From the NCBI RefSeq assembly GCF_002814235.1, contig NZ_PHSU01000027.1, forward strand, positions 1 to 64,000: 64,000 bases of DNA, in the 5' to 3' direction. This document shows positions 8,399 to 16,931 of the stretch, one piece after another (position 1 is the stretch's first letter; every line of letters begins with the position of its first letter). This stretch comes from Pseudomonas sp. QS1027 (lineage in GTDB: Bacteria > Pseudomonadota > Gammaproteobacteria > Pseudomonadales > Pseudomonadaceae). The notes beneath the pieces are model-generated. The model was not told where the DNA came from. It did no database searches and saw nothing but the letters and a program-made list of their open reading frames with translations. A program made the position numbers and the translations under genes.

Positions 8399-8738
8399 GA
8401 TATCCGGAATTTCCTGGCCGCAATGGCTGCTCTATGCAGCGAATGAAGAACAACCTCGAGCTCCAGGCTTTCGCGCTAACTGGCACACGCTCGTAACGTA
8501 AACCCGCAGGTCACCGGCAAGCCGAGACCGAAGCGACCACCCCCCCCTCGTACCCCATCCGCTGCCTGCGCTCGGCCAGCAGCGCGCGCACCTTCACCTC
8601 CAGGCTATCGGCTTGGCGCAGTCCGGCGGCAGCCCACGCCGACACCGTTGCTCGACCACGGAATCGCTAGTAGCATCCTGGCATCACAAAGACATGGATG
8701 TAACTATGAAGCTTACACTGAGGGGCTGGGGACGAGAG

Positions 8739-9041
8739 ATGACCCAGCATCACCACACCCTGAAGCCTGTTGCGAACGAAGCGAAGGGTTACAGGCCGCT
8801 ATCTTCGGGTCCAGTTTTCTGGCATGACGCTCTCTCCGCATACGGCAAGATCGAGAAGGCATCCCTCTCGGGGTCGTTTTTGGTGGAAATGAAATTCGAG
8901 CAGACCGAGCTCGAAAACTGGCTAACCCAGTTCTCCAGGGAGAGGCCTGCCGAGGCTTTACGCATCATCGCCAAGGCGCAAGCAGAGGCCATCATTGCTC
9001 TTCATGGCTCTGCGGAGCCACCGGACAATGACAAGAAATAG
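8739..9041 (+). CDS. Hypothetical prophage protein
   Basis: A 100-residue protein, taking the ATG at 8739 (MTQHHHTLKPVANEAKGY); in-frame ATGs at 8694 and 8706 are also possible and none has a strong Shine-Dalgarno. The core GPVFWHDALSAYGKIEKASLSGSFLVEMKFEQTELENWLTQFSRERPAEALRIIAKAQAEAIIALHG predicts a mixed alpha/beta fold ending in a long helix. I recognise no family. It runs toward the lysis cassette on the opposite strand. Confidence 0.5.
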   Translation: MTQHHHTLKPVANEAKGYRPLSSGPVFWHDALSAYGKIEKASLSGSFLVEMKFEQTELENWLTQFSRERPAEALRIIAKAQAEAIIALHGSAEPPDNDKK

Positions 9042-9086
9042 CGGTTGCGCTCAGCAGGCTCGGCCTACCCAGGCAGGTCGCTCCTT

Positions 9087-9617
9087 TTACTTGGGCGAAT
9101 ACACTTCTTTGACGTAGTCCTGGCATGCCGCCAGGGCGATCAGTCCTTGGTCACCGTCGCCGGTGATTCCGACAATTCGTTGAGCAGCCTGCGGGTCAAG
9201 TCTGGCTCGCGTGGCTCCATGAACCATGCCGCCGGCGGTGGCGGCGGCAGGCAGGTCGCCGACACCGGCTGAACCCGGGGCGACGAGGACTGACAGCCGT
9301 AGGTCAGCGGTAGCAAGACGATCGCGCAAGCGAGCCTGGTCTTTCTGAGCATTTGTCATCTCCTGCTGGTGGGTTTGGTCGGACGCGGCCAGGCGCTGCT
9401 CGAGCACCAGTCGTTTGTCCTGTTCGGCACGCTGCTGGGCAGCCGCGGCATTGCTGATTTCTGCCAGATCCTGCTGGTGCAGCAGGGCCTGGCTTTCCAA
9501 CTGCAGGCCATAGCGCCAGGCCTGAACCCGCCAAGCCAGTGCCGCCGAGCCACTGGCCACCAGGACCAGCAGCAAGACGGTCAGGTATGGGGCAATTCGT
9601 CCTACCAACGATTCCAT
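9087..9617 (-). CDS. rz: Prophage i-spanin (Rz-like, DUF2514 type)
   Basis: A 176-residue inner-membrane spanin. An N-terminal signal-anchor (residues about 10-30, YLTVLLLVLVASGSAALAW) is followed by a long periplasmic coiled coil (QLESQALLHQQDLAEISNAAAAQQRAEQDKR and on) and a C-terminal domain ending with an ACQDYVKEVY block, as in DUF2514 lysis proteins. It disrupts the outer membrane with Rz1 at the last stage of phage lysis. The start overlaps the end of the DUF6527 gene by 16 bp, and Rz1 is nested in another frame. It is intact. Confidence 0.85.
   Translation of the reverse strand: MESLVGRIAPYLTVLLLVLVASGSAALAWRVQAWRYGLQLESQALLHQQDLAEISNAAAAQQRAEQDKRLVLEQRLAASDQTHQQEMTNAQKDQARLRDRLATADLRLSVLVAPGSAGVGDLPAAATAGGMVHGATRARLDPQAAQRIVGITGDGDQGLIALAACQDYVKEVYSPK
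9140..9352 (-). CDS. rz1: Prophage o-spanin (Rz1-like lipoprotein), nested in Rz
   Basis: A 70-residue lipoprotein read entirely inside the Rz gene in a different frame. The signal sequence is followed by the lipobox LTYGC (Cys20), then a proline-rich segment (CLPPPPPAAWF) typical of Rz1. It is the outer-membrane partner that binds the Rz C-terminus. Full nesting is a well-known arrangement (as in lambda), which makes this more than a chance open frame. Confidence 0.8.
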   Translation of the reverse strand: MLRKTRLACAIVLLPLTYGCQSSSPRVQPVSATCLPPPPPAAWFMEPREPDLTRRLLNELSESPATVTKD

Positions 9618-9970
9618 GATTCCTCCCAGTCCGGCAGATCGACAGTCTGGCCGGCCAGATGATTGCTGCTGTCGCCCAGGAACTGGATACGGCCATCGGT
9701 GATGAACGAGTGACAGACGAATGGCCTGGGCTCAACATGACCACCGGCCATGAGGGTCGCGTGCTCTTCGTCGGTCACTTGTTGGACGCCCTTCGCAAGC
9801 ACCGATGGTGTGAACGTCGGCGCATTAGGATTGCCGTTGTAGCCCCAGCGCGGGCCAGGACCATCGCCGACTTGAATCCTGTGCGGCTCGTCGCACCCAT
9901 TGCAGAAGAACATCAACGAGCCGTCGGCCGCCTGCCCCAGAGCTCGCCCAATGGTTTTGATTTCGTTCAT
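9602..9970 (-). CDS. DUF6527 family phage protein
   Basis: A 122-residue protein with FFCNGCDEPHRIQVGDGPGPRWGYNGNPNAPTFTPSVL and VCHSFITDGRIQFLGDSSNHLAGQTVDLPDW. The CxxC and Cys-His residues suggest a metal-binding site. This matches the DUF6527 proteins that sit in Pseudomonas and other proteobacterial phage lysis cassettes, sometimes misnamed as enzymes. It overlaps the endolysin stop by 4 bp (ATGA) and the Rz start by 16 bp, so it is translated in the lysis unit. Function unknown. Confidence 0.75.
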   Translation of the reverse strand: MNEIKTIGRALGQAADGSLMFFCNGCDEPHRIQVGDGPGPRWGYNGNPNAPTFTPSVLAKGVQQVTDEEHATLMAGGHVEPRPFVCHSFITDGRIQFLGDSSNHLAGQTVDLPDWEESWNRW

Positions 9971-10500
9971 GGCAACACCTTCAGCGCCAGGTCATACAGC
10001 GCCTGGCGATCTGCGGCGCCATTCTGGCCACCGCTGATCCTGCTCGTAATCTTCGTGAAGTCGCCGGCGTCGGCCAGGGTGTTCAGGCCCCTGCTCGCCC
10101 AGAACCATGCGGCGGACAGGCACGCATACTGCGGCTGCTCGAGCAGCTCAGGCTGATTCACCAGATCCAGGCCCAGGGCATCACCGCACGCCTTGTAGTT
10201 TGCGCGCCCGGTGATCTGGATCAGGCCGCGCCCACGGTACTTGGAGCCATCGCCAGGCACGGTATTTCCGAGGTCTTTTCGACCCTCGTAGCCGGCCTGG
10301 GCAACGGTAGGCCCCCAGATCTCGCGGACCCAGCGTAACTGGCCCGATTCGTGGCCGACCTGGGCAATGAAGGCAGCAGTGCGCAGCGTGCCGACAATCT
10401 GGTACTTCTGCATTGCCGCGTTGAGCACGGGTGCAAAAACGCCGGCTTTGACGCCGGCGTTCGGGAGGATCTGTAGCAACTGCTGCTGGGTGACGGGCAT
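9967..10500 (-). CDS. Prophage endolysin, glycoside hydrolase family 19
   Basis: A 177-residue chitinase-fold lysozyme that cleaves peptidoglycan. Key segments are FIAQVGHESGQLRWVRE (catalytic Glu51 in HES, second acid Glu60), KYRGRGLIQITGRANYKACG and a C-terminal ITSRISGGQNGAADRQALY, the normal GH19 phage layout. There is no signal peptide, so a holin would be expected; I do not see one nearby. GGAGAAAACC precedes the ATG. It heads the four-gene lysis cassette and appears intact. Confidence 0.92.
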   Translation of the reverse strand: MPVTQQQLLQILPNAGVKAGVFAPVLNAAMQKYQIVGTLRTAAFIAQVGHESGQLRWVREIWGPTVAQAGYEGRKDLGNTVPGDGSKYRGRGLIQITGRANYKACGDALGLDLVNQPELLEQPQYACLSAAWFWASRGLNTLADAGDFTKITSRISGGQNGAADRQALYDLALKVLP

Positions 10501-10516
10501 GGTTTTCTCCAGGTAA

Positions 10517-10538
10517 TAAAAAACCCGCGCTTGGCGGG
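10517..10538 (-). terminator. Rho-independent terminator
   Basis: On the minus strand a CCCGC / GCGGG stem with a five-base loop is followed by a run of Ts (As at 10517-10523). It lies between the tail genes and the endolysin, so the lysis genes may have their own promoter. Confidence 0.7.
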
Positions 10539-10587
10539 CCTCTGTGAAATTTGTATATCGGACTGGTTAACCCGGCCCGTTATTTAC

Positions 10588-11268
10588 TCAATTGTTTGAT
10601 AGCCTCGCAAAAATAGCTGGAATGTATAGCGTCACAACGTTTGTTGTGCCTATTGTAACTGCGTTTAATTGCCCCGTACTGAAGTTCCAAAGGCAATAGA
10701 GCTTTGCCGAGCGAAGCCGGGCGCCTGCCACATCCATCCCGAAGTTATTTAATAACAAAAAATCGCTAGTAGAAAAACTGTAGGGGGTAGCAAAGGTTAT
10801 GACATCTTGCCCTTGCGAGTTTTTACTAGCAGTGACGTAATACCATGCGGCAGAGCCACTAGTAAACAAGGCACTTGGGGTTCCGCTATCTGCGATCAGT
10901 TTTGCTGAAGCATCCCATAGCCTGAAACCGTACCGGGCCACGGGGGCGGCTTGAAACGCGGCTGCAAAATATTCCCCACTTAAAGGCGCGGTATTGATGC
11001 TATATCGGATCATTGAGAACCCAGTCCAATTACCCGCCGCACCTTGGACTTGCGCCCACCCAAACCCCATTGAGCCGGACACGCGATCCATTTTAACGAA
11101 GACCAGAGGCGGCTCTTGAGTAGTTACTGGTCTCACAAAATTCGTATAGGAATTAAAACCGTCTGCGCCCGGCGTGAATCGGCCTGACGACATAATAGAC
11201 AATCGCGAAAATTCCGAGTCTAGGGTAGTAACATTTCCGGAATTAACAAACTGCATTCCGTAGCTCAT
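10588..11268 (-). CDS. Phage tail-associated protein, C-terminal paralogue of its neighbour
   Basis: A 226-residue protein beginning MSYGMQFVNSGNVTTLDSEFSRLSIM. The start at 11268 forms TAATG with the stop of the upstream gene; an in-frame ATG 78 bases upstream lies inside that gene and is less likely. The opening resembles the next gene upstream (both start MSYG). The remainder is beta-rich, with FRLWDASAKLIADSG near the centre, as in proteins that decorate siphovirus tail tips. The codon use is AT-richer than in the host genes. The function is inferred from position. Confidence 0.6.
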   Translation of the reverse strand: MSYGMQFVNSGNVTTLDSEFSRLSIMSSGRFTPGADGFNSYTNFVRPVTTQEPPLVFVKMDRVSGSMGFGWAQVQGAAGNWTGFSMIRYSINTAPLSGEYFAAAFQAAPVARYGFRLWDASAKLIADSGTPSALFTSGSAAWYYVTASKNSQGQDVITFATPYSFSTSDFLLLNNFGMDVAGARLRSAKLYCLWNFSTGQLNAVTIGTTNVVTLYIPAIFARLSNN

Positions 11269-11597
11269 TACTTGAACCTCATAACTATTAATCGCTGGGT
11301 GCCACGTGCGAAGATCCCCTGTACTGCGGTGCGATGACCCTTCCAAACCCGCACTACCCCATTCAGGACCTCCGGCTCAAATTGAATAGCATAGGGGTCC
11401 TGGGTGGCTGGGTTCGAAAGCGGGCCGAGCGGCACGACCACAGCACTGCAATTTTGCGGAGTACATCCGGGCACTGGAAAGTCCGTGAATCCCCCAGTTT
11501 CGAAAACAAGTGTCGATAACACCACTCGCATCGTAAAAGAGTTTTCGTCCAGCTGTAGGGATCCATCTGCCCCCCAGGTTCTGATCCCATAACTCAT
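11268..11597 (-). CDS. Small phage tail-associated protein
   Basis: A 109-residue protein beginning MSYGIRTWGADGSLQLDENSF. Its ATG overlaps the tail-tip gene stop as ATGA, so I chose it over a start 18 bases upstream. The cysteine pair in VPGCTPQNCSAVVVPLG and the final WKGHRTAVQGIFARGTQRLIVM suggest a small beta-sandwich. It sits directly after a lambda-J-type gene, where tail-fibre accessory proteins are encoded. No enzymatic motif. Confidence 0.65.
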   Translation of the reverse strand: MSYGIRTWGADGSLQLDENSFTMRVVLSTLVFETGGFTDFPVPGCTPQNCSAVVVPLGPLSNPATQDPYAIQFEPEVLNGVVRVWKGHRTAVQGIFARGTQRLIVMRFK

Positions 11598-12409
11598 GCG
11601 TTTAAATCTCCCCACTGATATCGCTTAATGCCGTTTTCATCATAAACTTTGCCGCCGAAGTTATTAATAACCTGCCTGGCTTTGCCGCCTAGCGCGCCAT
11701 TTATCTCAAATGTTCCGTCAAAAAACAGCTTCCAGCCAGTAGAGTTAGGGACGTAGTTATTTGACTGAATATAGTTTCCGATCTTCGCATTCGTTATTGA
11801 CCCATCCTGAATAAATGCAGACTTTATGTAGGCCGCATTATTCTGAACAACGAATGGATAGAAGACGTCAGTCGTATTCGGATCAATGATTGCAAAGCGA
11901 CTGGCAGCAATCAGAACTTGGCTCGTGATGATCCCTTCGTTGTTCTCAACGCCGACGCCGATCCCGGCCAGATACGGCTTCCCGTCCACGGTGAGCTGGG
12001 TCTTGATGCTGTACATCGCGGCGAGCTCGGTCTTGAGCGCGTCGATTTCAATCTGCGCGCCACCGCCGGAATCGATCTTCTCCAGCAGGTGCTGGCTGAG
12101 TTGCGTCTCCGTGATCTGGTCGTTGAGGTAGTCCAGAATCGGCCCGGCGTCGGCTGATGACTGACCGTTGACCGGGCCGTAGAAAGCACCCTCGTTGCCG
12201 ATCCGGTCTACCAGGCGCGCCCAGAAGAAGAACCGCACGCCGGCGGCCAGGCCCATGATCGTCAGGTCGGTTTGCGGGTTTGCATAGTCGCCGAACTTCA
12301 CGGCCGTGCCGATGACGTTGGTCTGGCTGTACCAGATCTCCGTGCGCTGCAGGTCGGCGGTACTCAGTTCCTGCGGGATGCCCCACTTCAGCTTGATGCC
12401 GAGCCGTCT
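11594..12409 (-). pseudogene. Tail-tip (host-specificity protein J) gene, C-terminal fragment
   Basis: The frame reads WGIPQELSTADLQRTEIWYS, then WARLVDRIGNEGAFYG (fibronectin-like region of J), then a helical stretch (ITETQLSQHLLEKI, DALKTELAAM) and a DUF1983-type end with FVVQNNAAYIKSAFIQDGSI and NGIKRYQWGDL. An intact J protein has about a thousand residues; here only about 270 remain. The homologous sequence stops near 12400 and a TAG follows at 12410, where integrase-side DNA begins. The remaining part overlaps its downstream neighbour by ATGA as in a functional phage. Confidence 0.8.
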
Positions 12410-12412
12410 CTA

Positions 12413-13096
12413 CTTATGCGCGCCATCTGGCGCACGCGCTTTCTCGTAACGCCCAGCCCTGACTCCCTCCCAACTCCAGCCCGTCGACCGCCGAGCGGGC
12501 GAGGAATCCCCATGCCCAAAGCGGTACGGATTTATGCCGCCTACTTCGAGTTTGCGTTCTACTCGGGAATGAGGACCGGAGAGCTGATGGCTCTCCGCTG
12601 GGATGAGATCGATATGGCGGCGCGAACTGCCCATGTTTGCCGTATCGTCGTTGGCGGGGAGGTTGAGGAGCGCACTAAAACCAAGTACGCGAGGAAGGTG
12701 ATGCTGAACAGTCGCGCCTTGGGCGCCCTGGCCAATGCAAAGGGCATAGCTGGGGAGCGCGATGATGACCTTCGGCGCGTCCGAAAGTCGTCTCAATACG
12801 TGTTCCAGCCATCGGGAAGCTCCGAATACATCAGGCGCGTCGCGACCCCGGCCAGTCACTTCGCCAAGGCCCTGGAGGCCCTTAAAATAAGGGGCCGCAA
12901 TCCATACAACTGCCGCCATACGTACGCTACTATGTGTCTTATGGCCAGCATGAATCCGGCGTTCATCGCAGGCCAGTTAGGACACAGCGTTCAGGTCCTC
13001 TTATCGACCTATGCACGCTGGCTTAGCTCAACCACGGATTGGACCGAGATCGGGAAACTCGAAGAGAGAATTGGTACAAAATTGGTACAAAAGTAA
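12413..13096 (+). pseudogene. Phage tyrosine integrase, C-terminal fragment
   Basis: The catalytic domain is readable: YFEFAFYSGMRTGELMALRW (first Arg), NPYNCRHTYATM (second Arg region), AGQLGHSVQVLLSTYARW (His and nucleophilic Tyr), ending IGTKLVQK. The N-terminal arm- and core-binding domains are missing. Just before the conserved region another frame reads TAERAR, as in the normal linker, so a frameshift has also occurred. The best in-frame ATG for the remnant is 12512. It is next to the right att repeat, as expected for int. Confidence 0.85.
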
Positions 13097-13139
13097 ATTT
13101 TGTGTCAGTTAAGCCCAATATCTACAGAGGTATGGCAAC

Positions 13140-13163
13140 TTCCTGAACTATATTCATAAAATG
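13140..13163. repeat. Right attachment-site repeat (attR candidate)
   Basis: Exact copy of the 24 bases at 7421-7444, 44 bp after the integrase stop and 66 bp before the pbpG start. Confidence 0.85.
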
Positions 13164-13229
13164 TAACGCTTTTTTTCAGAACGACCCGTTACCAACGGTT
13201 TACCCATTATTTTTTGCGAGTCCATCCGC

Positions 13230-14156
13230 GTGAACATTCGTCATTCCATTTTCGGCCTGGTTTTTGTCCTGGCAGGCGCCGTCATCACCCCTGGCGTAGA
13301 AGCCCGCGAAACCGTCTCCGCCCCCCGTGATACCAGTCATCTGCAAGTCGCTTCCGGCAGCGCCCTGGTTGTCGATCTGCAAACCAACAAGACCCTTTAC
13401 TCCAGCAACCCGGACGTGATCGTGCCGATCGCCTCGGTGACCAAGCTGATGACCGCCATGGTGGTACTGGACGCCAAGCTGCCGATGGACCAGTACATCT
13501 CGGTGAACATCGCCGATACCCCGGAAATGAAAGGGGTGTTCTCCCGGGTCAAGCTCAACAGCGAGCTGCCGCGCAAGGAAATGATGCTGATCGCCCTGAT
13601 GTCTTCGGAGAACCGTGCGGCGGCCAGTCTCGCCCACCACTACCCGGGCGGTTATGCGGCCTTTATCGCGGCGATGAACGCCAAGGCCAGGTCCCTGGGC
13701 ATGATCAACACCCACTACGTGGAGCCCACCGGCCTCTCGGTCCATAACGTTTCCACCGCCCGTGACCTCAGCAAGTTGCTGATGGCAGCACGTCACTATC
13801 CGATGTTGAGCGAACTGAGCACCACCAAGGAAAAGACCGTGGCGTTCCGCAAGCCCAACTACACCCTGGGCTTTCACAACACCGACCATCTGGTCAATAA
13901 AGACAACTGGGACATCAAGATCACCAAGACCGGCTTCACCAACCAGGCCGGTCACTGCCTGGTACTCGTCACCAACATGGGCGGTCGCCCGGTAGCCCTG
14001 GTGATTCTCGATGCGTTCGGCAAGTACACCCATTTCGCCGATGCCAGCCGGATCCGCAACTGGATCGAAACCGGCAAGAGCGGTGGCGTACCGGATGTGG
14101 CCCTGCGCTACAAGAGCGACAAGAACCTCAAGAGCCGTACCCAAGCGTCAAAGTAA
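13230..14156 (+). CDS. pbpG: D-alanyl-D-alanine endopeptidase (PBP7)
   Basis: A 308-residue low-molecular-mass penicillin-binding protein of the S11 family. It has a signal peptide to about residue 26 and the three active-site motifs S69-V-T-K, S126-E-N and K232-T-G. It cuts D-Ala-meso-DAP cross-links in periplasmic peptidoglycan. The start is GTG at 13230, which gives the expected short basic N-terminus (MNIRHSIF). The prophage has inserted about 66 bp upstream, so the promoter region has been partly replaced by phage DNA. Confidence 0.95.
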   Translation: MNIRHSIFGLVFVLAGAVITPGVEARETVSAPRDTSHLQVASGSALVVDLQTNKTLYSSNPDVIVPIASVTKLMTAMVVLDAKLPMDQYISVNIADTPEMKGVFSRVKLNSELPRKEMMLIALMSSENRAAASLAHHYPGGYAAFIAAMNAKARSLGMINTHYVEPTGLSVHNVSTARDLSKLLMAARHYPMLSELSTTKEKTVAFRKPNYTLGFHNTDHLVNKDNWDIKITKTGFTNQAGHCLVLVTNMGGRPVALVILDAFGKYTHFADASRIRNWIETGKSGGVPDVALRYKSDKNLKSRTQASK

Positions 14157-14167
14157 GCCCTGATACC

Positions 14168-14189
14168 GTGGCCCGATTCTTCGGGCCAC
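14168..14189 (+). terminator. Hairpin after pbpG, possible terminator
   Basis: Perfect nine-base stem GTGGCCCGA / TCGGGCCAC with a TTCT loop, 12 bp after the pbpG stop. There is no T-tract, so intrinsic termination is uncertain. Confidence 0.45.
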
Positions 14190-14399
14190 GCGCTGTCGTG
14201 CTCGGGTGCCTGTTCCTGCGCGCCTATCACCTGGAAGAGCTGGGTCCGTCAGTCTGCCTCGCGGGCAGTGATGTGACTTCAACGGTCTCGCTCGATCCGC
14301 CGCAAGCGGAATCCAACCCGTCGCCGTAAACCCAGAGGTGCCGCAGCGCACCCAAACCGGCATAATCGCGCTCCGCCTCCGTCGTACAGGACGTCATCC

Positions 14400-16931
14400 G
14401 TGAGTGCCGCCCGCAACCCCATCCCCGAGAACAAAAACATCGGCCGCCTGTTGCTCGAATTGCTGTGGCTGCTCCTGGTGCTGCTGGTGCCGATGTTCTT
14501 CGTAACGATCCTCCCACCCCTTCTCGCCCTGACCGTGGTCCTCGCCTGCGCCAGTGCGATGTGGGTCTGTGTGAAACTCGGCTGGCCCAAGGGCGGACGG
14601 GCCTTTGCCCGGCTGATGATCTCGGCGGTCTTCGGCCTGGGCTTCAGCCTCGGGCGGGCACTGCCCGATTACTGGGATATCGCGGCCGCCTGCCTGGCGA
14701 TTTTCCCCGGGCTGGCTTGCGTGAGCATTTGGGAACGGCGCCTGGGCCTGGTAAAGCCCACCACGCAAAACCCACCCGCCGGCAACGGTGCCAGTGCCTG
14801 GGGTGGCCAGGAGCCGACACTGACACCCGAAGGCGAGCCGATCCGGGTGTTCAACCACGGCGAAATCGCCATGGGCGGTCCGGTAATGTGCGACTACCTG
14901 TTTCCCGACGGCGTCCTGCTCGAAGGGCTGGGGGCCTCGGCGCGTTTTTCCAGCGATGCCCGCTACTTCGCTGCGCCCATTCCGTCACGGGGCAGCTGGG
15001 GCCTGGTGATCCTCGATCGCTCATTGCGCCGCCTCTATCGCTGCCAGGCGGATCAGTTCTGGGAACTGGACACCTTCAACGAGCAAGGCCTGGGTGGACG
15101 TTACAGTCCGTTGGTCGACAACGGTTCCCACCTGCATGCCCTTGAAGAGTTATTGCAAGACGCCCAAGCCATCGACCTGCTCCCAGTCAGCGACCTCTGG
15201 CTGGAACCGGGCAACTGGCAGCAAGCCCTGGCCCAGCAACAGATCGAATATCACTCCCCCAATGGTCGACATCGGCTGCACGGCCAGTTGAACCTGCCCG
15301 TGAGCCTGCGGGAACTGGACCAGCCGACCCGACCGATCCTCCATCCCGATTACCGGCTCAGCCTCGATGGCGTCCCGTCGCCCTTGCTGATCATGGCCCA
15401 GACGCCGATTGCCTGGAACGCCGACAGCCGCAGCCTGGTCTGTCGCGCCCGCACACTCGACTCGTCAGAGCCGTACCGGCCGCTATGGCTCTGGCAGCAG
15501 GATCGGGGCTGGCGGCCGCTGCGCAGCCCCTGGAGCAGCGACAACCGCAACCCCAGCGGATACTGGAGCGACCCGCTGGCGCTGGACGAGCAGCAGGTCT
15601 GGTTGGGGACCGAGCTGCCGTTGTCACAACCTGACAATGGACATTTCGGCTACCAGTTGCACAGTATCCACAGCGACTCGCAAATCCTGGTCGGCCACGA
15701 CCCTCTGGGCCGCGAGCAAACTGCCGAATGGAACAGGCCCCGTATCCGCCTGGCCCTGCCGCTGGACAGCGACGGGAGCATGGCCAGCGTGGCCATCGAG
15801 TCAGAGCCGCTGGCGCATGGCATCCGCGCATGCTTCAGCCAGGTCCAGGTCGACCAGGACGACTCAGCCGGCTACCAATGCCAGATCGGCGACTGGACAC
15901 TGCCCGGCCTCTGGCGCCTGGATCATCGAGTGAGCGACTGTTCCCGCTACCTGGCGCTGGTGCCGTTTGCCCCGCATCCGGCAGTACCGGACCGCGTGGT
16001 GGTGGCCGATCCCCGCCAACGCCGACTGATCGACAGCCCAACGATGCGGGTCGCCGCGCTGGTGGATTTCAGGGCCATGACGCTGAGCGTAGCGGTGATT
16101 GTCGGGCGCCTGCCGCGGGACGTCGCCAGCACGCCATTGCAACGTTTTACCGAAGCCGCCCTTGACGCTTCACAGGCGGCGGAGTTCTGCCAATACCGTG
16201 AAGACTCGCGCCTCTACCACGAGCTGCGCAGACTGCAATTGAGTGCCGACAGCCTGCAAGGCTTGCCCGCCTGGCGTTTGGCTGAGCAGCCACAGATCGC
16301 CACCGCCGAAGGCGAGTTTATCCAACCGTCCCCGACCGGTCTGGACGCCGCCTGGCTGTTCGGCACCAGCACCGAATACGGCGACGATCTGGGGCGCGGG
16401 CATATCGCTCGCCTGGGCGGACACCTGCTGACCGCTTCCGGCTGCGCCCTGTCGGACCTGGCGCCCTCCATGGCCTGGTCGCCGAAGGGACGTTACCTGG
16501 CGCTGACCCGACTCTATCTCGACCACCGCGACTTCGCCGACAGCTACACCCGCCGCGCCTGGAAACTCCTGCTGCTGGACGTCGAGGCACGCACCTTGCG
16601 CACCGCCCCTGGCTGGCTGGGCAACCGACCGCAGTTCATCGACTTTACCGCCGACACCCTGCACGTGCGCCAGTTCGAAGCGGACTGGGACCAGAGGGAT
16701 GGCTCCGACCCGGGCACTCGTGTGAAGATCGTCTTGAAAGAGATACTGGAGTGGCCGTCCGAACCCTTGCAGCCACAGACAGACCTCTGGCTGAGCGCAA
16801 CCGAGGCGACTCATGCCCGGGCCTGGCAAACCCTGGAGCGACCGGAACCGCTTCGGCTTCTGCAAGAGCAAGCTATGCTACAGCCCCGTCACCGAACCGA
16901 ATCATCCCGCACCGGACCCGCTCATGAGTAA
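14400..16931 (+). CDS. Large membrane-anchored protein with propeller-like repeats
   Basis: An 843-residue protein with a GTG start. Four hydrophobic segments lie in residues about 15-110. A long soluble region follows with recurring beta-strand units of the type SSDARYFAAPI...GLVILDRSLRRLYRC (about 180-215), MAQTPIAWNADSRSLVCRAR (about 330) and SMAWSPKGRYLALTRLYLD (about 690). These resemble WD40/TolB-like beta-propeller blades, but I do not recognise a named family. Its last codons overlap the start of the AraC-type gene, so the two are probably co-transcribed. Function unknown. Confidence 0.75.
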   Translation: MSAARNPIPENKNIGRLLLELLWLLLVLLVPMFFVTILPPLLALTVVLACASAMWVCVKLGWPKGGRAFARLMISAVFGLGFSLGRALPDYWDIAAACLAIFPGLACVSIWERRLGLVKPTTQNPPAGNGASAWGGQEPTLTPEGEPIRVFNHGEIAMGGPVMCDYLFPDGVLLEGLGASARFSSDARYFAAPIPSRGSWGLVILDRSLRRLYRCQADQFWELDTFNEQGLGGRYSPLVDNGSHLHALEELLQDAQAIDLLPVSDLWLEPGNWQQALAQQQIEYHSPNGRHRLHGQLNLPVSLRELDQPTRPILHPDYRLSLDGVPSPLLIMAQTPIAWNADSRSLVCRARTLDSSEPYRPLWLWQQDRGWRPLRSPWSSDNRNPSGYWSDPLALDEQQVWLGTELPLSQPDNGHFGYQLHSIHSDSQILVGHDPLGREQTAEWNRPRIRLALPLDSDGSMASVAIESEPLAHGIRACFSQVQVDQDDSAGYQCQIGDWTLPGLWRLDHRVSDCSRYLALVPFAPHPAVPDRVVVADPRQRRLIDSPTMRVAALVDFRAMTLSVAVIVGRLPRDVASTPLQRFTEAALDASQAAEFCQYREDSRLYHELRRLQLSADSLQGLPAWRLAEQPQIATAEGEFIQPSPTGLDAAWLFGTSTEYGDDLGRGHIARLGGHLLTASGCALSDLAPSMAWSPKGRYLALTRLYLDHRDFADSYTRRAWKLLLLDVEARTLRTAPGWLGNRPQFIDFTADTLHVRQFEADWDQRDGSDPGTRVKIVLKEILEWPSEPLQPQTDLWLSATEATHARAWQTLERPEPLRLLQEQAMLQPRHRTESSRTGPAHE

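Larger units (their letters stand above)
8158..8738. other. Non-coding stretch in the prophage with two terminators
   Basis: I see no gene here that I can support. Two terminator hairpins (8268-8297 and 8378-8398) occupy the first part. At 8570-8630 the minus strand reads as a short helical peptide (ADSLEVKVRALLAERRQR), which may be the tail of a decayed phage gene but has no start. Confidence 0.5.
7421..13163. mobile_element. Decayed lambda-like prophage bounded by 24-bp direct repeats
   Basis: Identical 24-bp direct repeats at 7421-7444 and 13140-13163 flank phage genes. On the minus strand these are a tail-tip fragment, two small tail-associated genes, a GH19 endolysin, DUF6527 and nested spanins; on the plus strand there is a C-terminal integrase fragment next to the right repeat. 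The head, replication and most tail genes are missing. The tail-tip gene and the integrase abut at about 12410, both truncated, which points to one large internal deletion. The insertion site is intergenic, upstream of pbpG, and no tRNA is involved. Confidence 0.85.
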
